Below are positions 35,359 through 44,206 of a stretch of 64,000 nt of DNA, piece by piece. Under the pieces are notes generated by a model. That model worked only from the letters and a program-made list of their open reading frames with translations. It had not been told where the DNA came from and did no database searches. Source of the DNA: Anaerolineales bacterium UBA6055 (GTDB lineage: Bacteria; Chloroflexota; Anaerolineae; Aggregatilineales; Phototrophicaceae); assembly GCA_002428985.1 (NCBI GenBank), contig DIYL01000021.1, forward strand, positions 1-64,000, written 5' to 3'. The first letter of the stretch is position 1; each line of letters opens with the position of its first letter. The position numbers and the translations under genes were made by a program.

Positions 35359-36795
35359 ATGTCATATCGCATTCTTGTATTGATTGCTCTATTCACAGCT
35401 CTCATGTCAACAAATCTGTTACTTAATGCGCAGGATGTTGCCGTTGAAGCTCCTGTAGCAGATGGCTCTGCTAACGGGATATTATCCGAAGATTATAACT
35501 ACTGCTCAGACCCCAATATCTGGGGAAATGGACATTGTGAAACTGGCGATGCTAATGTTGATGCCTGTATGTGGATTGCAGGTTGGTACCTACCTCGTAT
35601 CGTCAATGGTGAAATCAACATGACAAATGTTGCCAGCGGATGCATCTCCACAGTATCCGAAGTTGAAGTCGTGGAAGTTATCGAAAAAGAAACAGAAGAG
35701 GGCTGTACATATTTAACGGTTGTTATCAACGGTAGCTCGTATACAGGCAAGGCAGATATATTGGTTGAAGGATCAGATAACTATGATGGCACGAATCAAG
35801 ACCTTAATGGTTGCGAAGGATTGATTATTCATGGCAATGACAATGACAACCAAATTGTTGGAAGTGCCTTTGATGATACGATCTACGGTTATGGTGGCGA
35901 TGACACCATCTATGGCGATTCGATCAATGACGGTGGTAGTGGTAATGACATCATTAACGGGGGTGATGGCGATGATGACATTTATGGCGATGCGAATAGC
36001 GGTATAGGTACCGGGAATGATACCATCAACGGTGATGATGGCGACGACTTTATTATCGGTGATGTCGATAGTGGTATAGGTAGCGGGAATGATACCATCA
36101 ACGGTGATGATGGCAATGACTTTATTATCAGCGATGTTTTCATTGGTGATGGTAGTGGCGATGATACCATTAATGGTGGGAACGATAATGACATCATTTT
36201 AGGCGATTCCTTTTTAGGCGACGGTAGCGGTGATGACATCATCAATGGTAATGATGGCGATGATGACATCTATGGCGATACAGTGCTTGGTGATGGCAGT
36301 GGCAATGACAATATCACCAGCGGAGATGGAAATGACATTATCACTGGGGATACCTATGCAGGTACTGGTAGTGGCGAAGACACCATTGATGGTGGGGATG
36401 GTAACGACCAGATTTATGGCGATGCGTATGATGGTACAGGAACGAGTGATGACAACATTAAAGGTGGCGAGGGAGATGATCAGATTTATGGTGATGTTGC
36501 CCTAGGTGATGGTAGCGGCAATGACACTATAGAGGGTGAGGCCGGAGACGATCAGGTTTGGGGCGATTCCTTTAGTGGGGATGGCACAGGCAATGACGAT
36601 ATTGACGGCGGTGATAATGATGACATCATCCACGGGGACTCACAGACGGGTACTGGCAGTGGGGATGATAATATAGATGGTGGTGACGATGACAGCGGTA
36701 GTGGTGGAACGGGTGATATTGTTGCAGGCCCGGGTAATTCCGAAGATGTTGAGACAAATATCGAAGTGGATGCCGCCACTGCTGACACCCCTTAG
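35359..36795 (+). CDS. secreted RTX-like (haemolysin-type) calcium-binding repeat protein
   Basis: About 478 residues. A signal peptide (MSYRILVLIALFTALM then NLLLNA) leads into a cysteine-containing domain (about 40-150). A long array of Gly/Asp-rich repeats follows (about 165-470): GGDGDDxIYGD units alternating with an unusual spacer GxGSGNDTI. The repeats resemble RTX nonapeptides that form calcium-bound beta-rolls. Spacers lengthen the period to about 28 residues. No catalytic domain is present, so a surface, adhesive or structural role is likely. An upstream in-frame ATG at 35311 precedes the signal peptide without a ribosome binding site. Secretion would use the Sec signal rather than a C-terminal type I signal. 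Confidence 0.8.
   Translation: MSYRILVLIALFTALMSTNLLLNAQDVAVEAPVADGSANGILSEDYNYCSDPNIWGNGHCETGDANVDACMWIAGWYLPRIVNGEINMTNVASGCISTVSEVEVVEVIEKETEEGCTYLTVVINGSSYTGKADILVEGSDNYDGTNQDLNGCEGLIIHGNDNDNQIVGSAFDDTIYGYGGDDTIYGDSINDGGSGNDIINGGDGDDDIYGDANSGIGTGNDTINGDDGDDFIIGDVDSGIGSGNDTINGDDGNDFIISDVFIGDGSGDDTINGGNDNDIILGDSFLGDGSGDDIINGNDGDDDIYGDTVLGDGSGNDNITSGDGNDIITGDTYAGTGSGEDTIDGGDGNDQIYGDAYDGTGTSDDNIKGGEGDDQIYGDVALGDGSGNDTIEGEAGDDQVWGDSFSGDGTGNDDIDGGDNDDIIHGDSQTGTGSGDDNIDGGDDDSGSGGTGDIVAGPGNSEDVETNIEVDAATADTP
35880..36690 (+). repeat. tandem repeat region of the RTX-like gene
   Basis: About nine or ten imperfect units of roughly 80-90 bases, each containing GGTGATGGC-type runs and GGTAGTGGCAATGA-type spacers. 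Adjacent units around 36000-36100 are the most alike. Confidence 0.75.
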
Positions 36796-36820
36796 TACAG
36801 TAAATTCGATCTAAATCGAA

Positions 36821-36855
36821 AGCAGTCATCTAACAGGATGGCTGTTTTTCTTTTT
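36821..36855 (+). terminator. rho-independent terminator after the RTX-like gene
   Basis: AGCAGTCATC (36821-36830) pairs with GATGGCTGTT (36837-36846) around a 6-base loop, followed by TTTCTTTTT. It is nearly the same hairpin as at 35162-35192. Confidence 0.8.
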
Positions 36856-36869
36856 AAACCACGACACAT

Positions 36870-36991
36870 CAGTTATTAATCACAAAAGCAATTGCAACAG
36901 TTACGATGTATGGCGACTTTAACCTATCGGACAATTCTTTATGTGGGATGATGACACAATCCAACAATTGGTGACGCGTTATTGGGGTTAA
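36870..36991 (+). pseudogene. duplicated 3' end of the SDR gene
   Basis: About 120 bases align with the last 40 codons of the SDR gene at 34358-35119. They share AAAGCAAT, TTCTTTATGTGGGATGATGA and CAATTGGTGACGCG, and end in an in-frame YWG-stop instead of YWDS-stop. There is no start codon and several substitutions are present, so it is a remnant. The rest of the 36796-37094 gap holds a terminator and A+T-rich DNA. Confidence 0.85.
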
Positions 36992-37094
36992 TCGGAGATA
37001 TACCGTTTATATTCTCAAACGTATTCTTACCGTTTCGTCGCGATAGTGTCCAATATAATGGCAACTAAGTATCTAATACATTGTCGGTGGAAAT

Positions 37095-38516
37095 ATGAAG
37101 CGGTTTTTGTGTTCTATAATTTATCTCATTCTCAGTATTAGTCTCGTGCAAGCTGTTGACTTTGATGTAACACCATCTAATTTAGAGGGCTGGACAGAAG
37201 CGAATATTGTCAATAACGGCGCGGTGAATTTTTCTGAGAATCAAGCTAATACAGGGAATGGATCGCTACAGTTTACATCAACAGGTAGTACAGATAAAGC
37301 CGACTTTGCATTGGTTTGGCTCGATCTAACAATAACACTCGGAACCCTTGATAGCCTGAGCTATGCGTTTTATCGTGATAGTAGTAGTACAGCAAGCGCC
37401 CATTTGCATCCTGTGCTCCGCTTACTATTCTATGATGTAGCTAGCGACACGTATGGTGTCCTCGTATTTGAGGAAGTATATCAAGTAGGTGGATCAACCC
37501 CCATTGATACATGGAAATCACAAGATTTAATGGACAAACGGTTCTGGATGTTTATCTCTGGGACAGGTGTGTGTGAGACATATAATGTGACCCTAACCGA
37601 TTGGCTCGCAGGGACACCAACATGCCCGTTTGGTATCACACCGCCCACCTTATCAAGTGATACGCTAATCTACGGTGTGAATGTCGGCATAGGATCGGGT
37701 TGGGCGAATTCGTTTACAGGATATGTTGATGATGTCACGATCGGTTTTAGTGGAGCAAGTAACACCTATAATTTTGATATTGATACAGTTGTGACACCAT
37801 CATCTGATGAAGAATCTGATGAAAATGAAAAGACAGTCACCACAACCCGTCCAGTTGAAGTAACGTCGATCATTCGACCCGATTGTGAACAACAATTTGG
37901 TGAAGTTCGCTCAGTTATTCGTGCATCCTTCTCGCCTGCAAGACCAACCAACATCGTCTATTGCCAAATCATCGTTGAAAATCAAATCTATCGAACAACG
38001 CCGGGAGCAATCGGCATCAAAGAGATAATCGACCAGAACATCATTCAAGCCGTTGATATTTTCGGGTTGAGTGGTGCAACAGACCCTGTTTTGGAATTTC
38101 GTACATTCGCTGATGTGTGCTTACTCGGTGATGGAGATCGCATCGTCTATATTAATACATTCGACATTATCCGTGTGCCACAGTACCTGACAACATGGTC
38201 CACATCCATTGATGGTTTTGGCTATAGTTGTACCCGTATCCCACAACCGGGATTGGTAATTCTCATCGCTTCTCCAACTGTTGTCAACACGCCGACAATT
38301 CCACAACCTCTGAAACTAAATAATTGTACAGTAACAACAACAGACATCCTCAACCTAAGATCTACTCCCGAAATCGCAGATAACATTATGCGACTTGTGC
38401 CGTTTGAAACCAAATTAACTACATCCCAACAAACTGGAGACTGGTTTAAAGTCACTTACCAAGGTGACACTGGATGGCTGAATGGTGGTTTTTTACTTCT
38501 ATCCAGCGGATGTTGA
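37095..38516 (+). CDS. secreted protein with C-terminal SH3b domain
   Basis: A 473-residue exported protein. The signal peptide is MKRFLCSIIYLILSISLVQA. Residues about 22-225 form a beta-rich, carbohydrate-binding-like jelly-roll (GWTEANIVNNGAVNFSE, then FTGYVDDVTIGF, a typical closing strand). An acidic linker (SSDEESDENEKT) follows, then a middle cysteine-containing domain. Residues about 410-473 are a bacterial SH3 domain (LNLRSTPEIADNIM, then GDWFKVTYQGDTGWLNG), which usually binds peptidoglycan or cell-surface polymer. No catalytic motif is seen. It is probably a cell-wall-associated binding protein. Confidence 0.75.
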   Translation: MKRFLCSIIYLILSISLVQAVDFDVTPSNLEGWTEANIVNNGAVNFSENQANTGNGSLQFTSTGSTDKADFALVWLDLTITLGTLDSLSYAFYRDSSSTASAHLHPVLRLLFYDVASDTYGVLVFEEVYQVGGSTPIDTWKSQDLMDKRFWMFISGTGVCETYNVTLTDWLAGTPTCPFGITPPTLSSDTLIYGVNVGIGSGWANSFTGYVDDVTIGFSGASNTYNFDIDTVVTPSSDEESDENEKTVTTTRPVEVTSIIRPDCEQQFGEVRSVIRASFSPARPTNIVYCQIIVENQIYRTTPGAIGIKEIIDQNIIQAVDIFGLSGATDPVLEFRTFADVCLLGDGDRIVYINTFDIIRVPQYLTTWSTSIDGFGYSCTRIPQPGLVILIASPTVVNTPTIPQPLKLNNCTVTTTDILNLRSTPEIADNIMRLVPFETKLTTSQQTGDWFKVTYQGDTGWLNGGFLLLSSGC

Positions 38517-38557
38517 TATACTGAGAAAGCTCATGGGATAGGTAACTAAAATATGCG

Positions 38558-39139
38558 TTATCTATACACCTCCCGCAACGCGTCAATTACGCCATCGACA
38601 TCATCGACTAGAATTAGCTCATCAATTTGTGGAGCGAGTGTTTTGGCCTGACTCAGTACAATTTTACGGGCGCGGAGAGAATCTGCATCATCACTTTCTT
38701 TGGCGATATAAGCAATAACAGTCTGTTCGCGTTCAATTGCGCTCAAAATTGCCCAACCACTTTCCGCCAATGAACCGATACTCGAGTGGTTGGCAGTGAT
38801 CACCATGACAATTGTTTCGGCATTAGCTATCGCTTCGGCTTCTTCGCGGGCATTTTCTTCTGACCAATCTTCCATCACGGGGTTATAGTACGTCACACCG
38901 AGGGTATCCAGCTCTGGCTGTATCACATGTTCACGCCAGCAATCACGATTTGGTTCGCTCCATGCGCCACCAATTGTTCCCATTAAAAAGACCTGTGCAT
39001 TCTCGGTTGTGTTTTCAAACTCCGCCGGACATCCTGAGCCATTATGCCCAAACATCCCCTGCATCAGGTAGACACCAATGATTATTGCCAGCACAGAAAA
39101 GAATACAACTAAGCGATTGCGTTGATTTGTGGTCATCAT
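38558..39139 (-). CDS. membrane-anchored nucleoside 2-deoxyribosyltransferase-like protein
   Basis: About 193 residues. One N-terminal transmembrane helix (VVFFSVLAIIIGVYLMQGMF, about residues 10-30) is followed by a Rossmann-like domain with features of the nucleoside 2-deoxyribosyltransferase family. These are the opening strand VFLMGTIGGAWSEPNRDCW, YYNPVMEDWSEENAREEAEAI, the strand IVMVITANHSSIGSLAESGWA with the family Glu, and VIAYIAKESDD. The same fold is used by TIR-like and LOG-like nucleotide-processing enzymes. A membrane-tethered version is unusual. The start at 39139 or the next codon is supported by AGGAGA. It lies directly downstream of the FtsK gene on the same strand. Confidence 0.7.
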   Translation of the reverse strand: MMTTNQRNRLVVFFSVLAIIIGVYLMQGMFGHNGSGCPAEFENTTENAQVFLMGTIGGAWSEPNRDCWREHVIQPELDTLGVTYYNPVMEDWSEENAREEAEAIANAETIVMVITANHSSIGSLAESGWAILSAIEREQTVIAYIAKESDDADSLRARKIVLSQAKTLAPQIDELILVDDVDGVIDALREVYR

Positions 39140-39213
39140 TTGTCTCCTTACGAAAAGAGACATCGCTTAATGCCATGTCTCTCTCAAATGCTATTTTGCG
39201 TCTCGACTATGTC

Positions 39214-42200
39214 TTATTCTGGTAGGACATCACGTGGTTTGGAGCTACCTTCCTTCGCAGGGCCGACCACTTTACGCTCTTCCATCATATCAATGAGGCG
39301 GGCGGCACGCGTGTATCCGATGCGTAGACGACGTTGTAATAATGAAATTGATGCTTTATCTAAACGACGCACCATATCAACAGCCGTCTGGTAGAGTTCA
39401 TCTTCTTGTGGGTCAGGGTTGCCTGTTCTGTTTTCCACTGCAAGTCTATTTGGGTCTGCTGGTGGCGATGATTGACCCTCGTCAGCCCAGAATCCAGCTT
39501 GTTTGATGCGATCCGTCAATGGTGGAGCAGCTGAAGCCGCTGCAGTCGGTTGTGGTGATTGCATCGGTGTATTATCTGCACTCGATGTACCTGTGAGTGC
39601 ACTAATCGGCTTAACAAGATCCACACCAACTGATTGGGCTTTCCAATATCTCGTGATATTGTTGATTTCCATATCCGACACAAACACACCCTGTAGACGC
39701 AATGGTGCAGGTGAATCCCCCGATAGATAGAGCATATCCCCCTTACCCAGCAATCGTTCTGCACCGGGTTGATCGAGAATAACACGACTATCAACACCAC
39801 CCGCTACCGCAAATGCGATACGAGCAGGGAAATTTGCCTTAATCAGACCCGTAACAACATCAACCGATGGGCGTTGTGTCGCTATCACGAGGTGAATACC
39901 TGTAGCACGCGCTAGCGCGGCGATACGGGTGATCGTGCGTTCCGTTTCTTCCGGCGCGAGCATCATCAAGTCCGCCAACTCATCAATAATGACGACGATA
40001 TATGGCATCGGCTCAAGATTTTCATCTCGATTTTTGTTGTAATCAATGATGTTACGTGCACCCATATTACTGAATTTTTTGTAGCGCTCATCCATCTCGC
40101 GGGTGACCCATTTGAGTACACCAACGATACGCTCTAACTCGACGACCACTGGTGCAATCAAATGCGGTAAACCATTATATCCAGTCAATTCCACACGTTT
40201 CGGATCAACCATAATAAACTTGACGTGTTCCGGCGCATTGGTGGCGACAATACTATTGATGATCGCATTCACACACACCGACTTACCAGAACCGGTTGTA
40301 CCCGCAATCAGCAAGTGAGGCATCTGCGTCAAATCAGCCGAAATTGGTGTACCATCTACAGACATACCCAACGCAATCGCCAATGGGGTCTTCACCTTCT
40401 GGAAGCTTTCCGATTCCATCACATCACGCAAACTTACCAGCGATGCATCGGTGTTTGGTACTTCGATACCCACATAACCTTTACCCGGCACAGGGGCTTC
40501 CACACGGATCGACTTTGCCCCTAACGCCAACTGTAAATCTTTATCTAATTGAGCAATCGCGCTCACTTTGACACGACTCTTCTTACCAGATCGTGAGGTC
40601 AAATAATCAGGCTCTACACCAAACTGCGTAATCACCGGACCTGTATTGACTTCAACAACGCGTCCGGGGGCACCAAAACTACCGAGTGTTTCTTCGATCA
40701 CCCGCGCTTGATTCAACAGATGCTCACGATCAAATTCTTGCTCCGACCCACTCGACAATAACGTGCGGTAGTCAGGTAGTTTCCAGTTGATGCGTGGTCT
40801 CGACTGATTAACTGGACCTGATGAAACTGGTTTTTGCACAGGTGCAGATTGCGCTTGTGCCTGAGGCTGAGGCACACTTTGTGTCGTGACAGGTGTTGTG
40901 CTGCTAAATTGTTGTCCCGGCAGATTTTCAGATTCATGTGTTGGCATATCATCAGGGCGACCAAATGGATTATAGTCGCTTCCGTTACCGTTACCACCAT
41001 TACTGGCAGTAGGTTGTGGTTGTTGTGCTTGAGCTGTTGTCGGCGCAGTCATACCACTCCGAATCGCATTTAAGCGATCTTGACGCTGTGCCAATACATC
41101 CCCTTGTGCAATCGGTTGCTCTGGTTGCGGTTGTGCCACAGGTTGCTGAACAGGCGCTGCCGTCGCTGGTTGTGCAACAGGTTGTTCTTGTTGTGGTTGT
41201 GCCACGGGTTGCTGAATAGGCGTTGTCGTTGCTGGTTGTGCCAAAGGCTGCTGAACAGGTTGTTGTGGTTGCGCCTGTGGTTGAGGCACTTGACCAGCAA
41301 CAGCCATACTATTAGCTTGCATCGGTTGTTGGAGCGGTTGCCCCGGAGGTAATCCTTGCGGTTGTTGTGCTGGTGTATTATTCCCACCACGATTAAACAA
41401 ACGTCCCATAATACCTGCACCAGCCGCCGCAGCCGCTGCAGTAGCGACATTCGGTTGTTGACCCTGCGCGAGAAACTGAGGTTGCATCTGCGGTTGTTGG
41501 GCAGGTTGCTGATTTTGTTGCTTGTTGCGTCCGAATAATCGCCCAAAGCGACCGCCACTATTTTGTTGGGGTTGCGCCTGAGCCGTTGCACCCAGTAAAA
41601 CAGACTCTTGCTGGAGTTCTGTCGATGAGAATGCTTGACCACCACGACGAATCAGAATATCGCGTTCTTCAATTGGGATTGGTGTTTCACCGTCTTCTGA
41701 TGGTTCGGGCAAAGCGTTTGTTGCTTGGAAGCCCGGTAACTGCGCTGGAGTAGGTTTAGATACTGTGACAGATGCGGCTTCCGCTGCGAGAGCTTTTTGC
41801 TGTTCTTCGCGTAATTTTTGTGCACGACGACGCGCTGCATTCTGTGCCATACTTGTACGGAAACTACGTCCAATACCAATGAACACAATTGCAATTTCTG
41901 CCATACTCAAGCGGGTCATCATCATGAGTGCGAACGTCAGTACCATCACAACAATGACAAAACCGCCGATCTCAGTCAAATTATTAACGAGTGTGAGATA
42001 TAACCACCCACCAACAATGCCCCCGCCTGTATTTTCCTCATATGAATATTTCACCAAACCTTCAAGACAGCTTGGGGTAATTGCGACATCACACTCGGCG
42101 AGATTACGAATGTCTTGTTCACAACTATCTTGGAAATCGAGTGTACAGCTATCAATACGGGCTTCTTGGGCGACAGGAATAGCTTCAATATAATTGAACG

Positions 42201-43944
42201 ACTCCACATATTGAAACAGGATGAGTACCCCAATAAACCCGATAACTACACCACCTAATCGTAGTGGATCAATCGTTGGAGCATCTTCACCGAAATGGCG
42301 CACGATCAGCCACATGCCGACAGCAAACATCGTTGCCGGAACAGCTAACGCACCCCACCCTAATAACTCGCCAATAAAATTATGGACAAAACTAATCGCA
42401 GCTTGTTCTTGCGACATTGCACTAAAGAACAACAAGATTGACCCGAATACCAACCCAACCCCAACAAGATCGAGTTTACGGTCTAGGTCGAGCCATTCAT
42501 CGGTTTCAACTTTAGGTGCTTTGCTTGTACGCGCTTTCGGAGTGGATGATTTTTTGTCTTGTGCAGCAGATTCTTCACTACGCACACGACTAAATAAGTT
42601 CCCAAACATGCCACCACCAGCACCCGGCTCTGCAGTTGCTTTGGCGTCTTTTTTACTCTCTGACTTGGAACTTTTGGATGCGCCTAATTTAGATTGCTTT
42701 TGACTGGCAGCTTTTGTATCTTTTTTATTGCTGAACTTACTATCATCTTTGGCATCGGCAGAGTCACCACTAGATCCTAGCCGTTTCCGGAAGCCACCAA
42801 GCATACCTGATGCAGCGGCGGCGGCACCTGTAGCAGGACTCCCTTTTGCATCGTCAGCTTTTTTGCCCGTCGCTTTTTTAGAATCAGCTTTCTTCGCGTC
42901 GGCTTTTTTGTCATCACCACCGCCACCAAGACGACTGCGGAAACCGCCTAATCCGCCACCTCCACCGCTATCTGATTTCTTGTCAGCTTTCTTCGTGTCG
43001 GCTTTTTTGTCATCTCCACCGCTACCACCAAGACGACTACGGAAGCCCCCTAAAGCGCCACCTCCACCGCCATCTGATTTCTTATCAGCTTTCTTCGCGT
43101 CGGCTTTTTTATCATCTCCGCCACCGCCACCAAGACGACTACGGAAGCCCCCTAAAGCGCCACCTCCACCGCCATCTGATTTCTTGTCAGCTTTCTTCGC
43201 GTCGGCTTTTTTATCATCTCCGCCACCGCCGCCACCAAGACGACTGCGGAAGCCCCCTAAAGCGCCACCTCCACCACCATCTGATTTCTTGTCATCATCT
43301 TTTCCAGCTTTTGCTATCGCGTTGAGACGATTACTGCGGTTACTATCCTCTTTTTTAGAGTCAGACTTTTTATCACCTGATCCAGAAGTACTTAACTTAG
43401 ATCGCCAGTCCTCTTTTTTATCAGCGATCGGTGATTTTTCGTTACCCGATTTACTACCACCAGTGCCAATACGCGACCGCCAATCCGTGCTCTTACCTGA
43501 TGAACCAGAGCCACCCGACCCACGTAACGGGCCTGTATCGCCTGATGATTTGCTCTCACCAGTGCCAATACGCGACCGCCAATCTGTGCTCTTGCCTGAT
43601 GAACCAGAGCCACCCGACCCGCGTAACGGGCCTGTATCGCTAGGGCGATTAATGCGATCACGAACTGAGCCCGTACTACCGCTACTATAGGTACTACGGC
43701 TAGCAGGATTACCGCCTCGCGCTCCAGGTAATTTAGAACTATCAGATTTCCCATAGACTGTGCCACGCGATGATCCACTTCCACCGAGCACACCGGATGA
43801 ACGTCCAGAACCTGACGAACTAGAGGGATTGTTAAAGCGATTGCGCCAATCGCCACCTAGCTCCTCATCATCGTCATCATCCTCGTCGTCACCATAGTAA
43901 TCTTCGTCATTGAGATATTCATAATCATCATCACCAAATGACAT
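39214..43944 (-). CDS. ftsK: FtsK/SpoIIIE DNA translocase with long disordered N-terminus
   Basis: A 1,576-residue septal DNA pump that moves chromosome ends during division. Residues 1 to about 485 are unlike normal FtsK: an acidic start (DDDYEYLNDEDYYGDDEDD), Gly/Ser-rich stretches, two copies of a DTGPLRGSGGSG unit and four copies of a Lys/Asp/Gly unit ending GGFRSRLGGG. Four membrane helices follow (about 490-510, 525-547, 560-578, 658-678). A Gln/Pro linker with PVAQP repeats spans about 690-1075. The motor has Walker A GTTGSGKS near residue 1210 and Walker B VVIIDELADLM near 1320. A gamma winged helix (about 1511-1568, RRLRIGYTRAARLIDMME) reads orienting DNA sequences. Confidence 0.95.
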   Translation of the reverse strand: MSFGDDDYEYLNDEDYYGDDEDDDDDEELGGDWRNRFNNPSSSSGSGRSSGVLGGSGSSRGTVYGKSDSSKLPGARGGNPASRSTYSSGSTGSVRDRINRPSDTGPLRGSGGSGSSGKSTDWRSRIGTGESKSSGDTGPLRGSGGSGSSGKSTDWRSRIGTGGSKSGNEKSPIADKKEDWRSKLSTSGSGDKKSDSKKEDSNRSNRLNAIAKAGKDDDKKSDGGGGGALGGFRSRLGGGGGGDDKKADAKKADKKSDGGGGGALGGFRSRLGGGGGDDKKADAKKADKKSDGGGGGALGGFRSRLGGSGGDDKKADTKKADKKSDSGGGGGLGGFRSRLGGGGDDKKADAKKADSKKATGKKADDAKGSPATGAAAAASGMLGGFRKRLGSSGDSADAKDDSKFSNKKDTKAASQKQSKLGASKSSKSESKKDAKATAEPGAGGGMFGNLFSRVRSEESAAQDKKSSTPKARTSKAPKVETDEWLDLDRKLDLVGVGLVFGSILLFFSAMSQEQAAISFVHNFIGELLGWGALAVPATMFAVGMWLIVRHFGEDAPTIDPLRLGGVVIGFIGVLILFQYVESFNYIEAIPVAQEARIDSCTLDFQDSCEQDIRNLAECDVAITPSCLEGLVKYSYEENTGGGIVGGWLYLTLVNNLTEIGGFVIVVMVLTFALMMMTRLSMAEIAIVFIGIGRSFRTSMAQNAARRRAQKLREEQQKALAAEAASVTVSKPTPAQLPGFQATNALPEPSEDGETPIPIEERDILIRRGGQAFSSTELQQESVLLGATAQAQPQQNSGGRFGRLFGRNKQQNQQPAQQPQMQPQFLAQGQQPNVATAAAAAAGAGIMGRLFNRGGNNTPAQQPQGLPPGQPLQQPMQANSMAVAGQVPQPQAQPQQPVQQPLAQPATTTPIQQPVAQPQQEQPVAQPATAAPVQQPVAQPQPEQPIAQGDVLAQRQDRLNAIRSGMTAPTTAQAQQPQPTASNGGNGNGSDYNPFGRPDDMPTHESENLPGQQFSSTTPVTTQSVPQPQAQAQSAPVQKPVSSGPVNQSRPRINWKLPDYRTLLSSGSEQEFDREHLLNQARVIEETLGSFGAPGRVVEVNTGPVITQFGVEPDYLTSRSGKKSRVKVSAIAQLDKDLQLALGAKSIRVEAPVPGKGYVGIEVPNTDASLVSLRDVMESESFQKVKTPLAIALGMSVDGTPISADLTQMPHLLIAGTTGSGKSVCVNAIINSIVATNAPEHVKFIMVDPKRVELTGYNGLPHLIAPVVVELERIVGVLKWVTREMDERYKKFSNMGARNIIDYNKNRDENLEPMPYIVVIIDELADLMMLAPEETERTITRIAALARATGIHLVIATQRPSVDVVTGLIKANFPARIAFAVAGGVDSRVILDQPGAERLLGKGDMLYLSGDSPAPLRLQGVFVSDMEINNITRYWKAQSVGVDLVKPISALTGTSSADNTPMQSPQPTAAASAAPPLTDRIKQAGFWADEGQSSPPADPNRLAVENRTGNPDPQEDELYQTAVDMVRRLDKASISLLQRRLRIGYTRAARLIDMMEERKVVGPAKEGSSKPRDVLPE
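42890..43310 (-). repeat. tandem repeat in the FtsK N-terminal extension
   Basis: Four units of about 115-120 bases encode KKADAKKADKKSDGGGGG plus LGGFRSRLGG. The two central units differ at very few positions, indicating recent duplication or gene conversion. A separate pair of about 105-base near-identical units lies at 43450-43650 (DTGPLRGSGGSG). Confidence 0.85.
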
Positions 43945-44206
43945 AATGCGACCTTATTTCTCTTATTTGCAATCTGGATTGGTATAGCAATTTATCTATT
44001 TTCACCGTGTATATATAGCTTACCATAAAAATGACTTGACCGCGATTAATTTAGAACATAAATTCTATTATAAATCCCCTAATAACCATTTCGAGTTTGA
44101 AATTTGAGTTTTTAAGGGCAATTTCAGCTTGTATTTACTTTAAAAGGAGCGGTTTATCATGCATCAGGTTCATAACGACGCTCCATTAATCTATGTGACT
44201 TCAAGA

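Noticed and set aside
35162..36855. Treating the two near-identical terminators as terminal inverted or direct repeats of a transposon
   Set aside because: Both are ordinary intrinsic terminators directly after gene stops, and no transposase or target-site duplication is seen; the SDR 3' duplication is the stronger signal.
42890..43310. Regularly spaced repeats that could be mistaken for a CRISPR array
   Set aside because: Units are contiguous, in frame and translated within FtsK, with no unique spacers and no cas genes. The same reasoning applies to the HEAT repeats at 12661-13124 and the RTX repeats at 35880-36690.
42728..43690. A 320-codon open frame on the plus strand, Pro/Ser-rich, opposite the FtsK N-terminus
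   Set aside because: It is the antisense reading of the Gly/Ser/Lys repeats of FtsK; the composition follows from the repeat and there is no ribosome binding site or family match.
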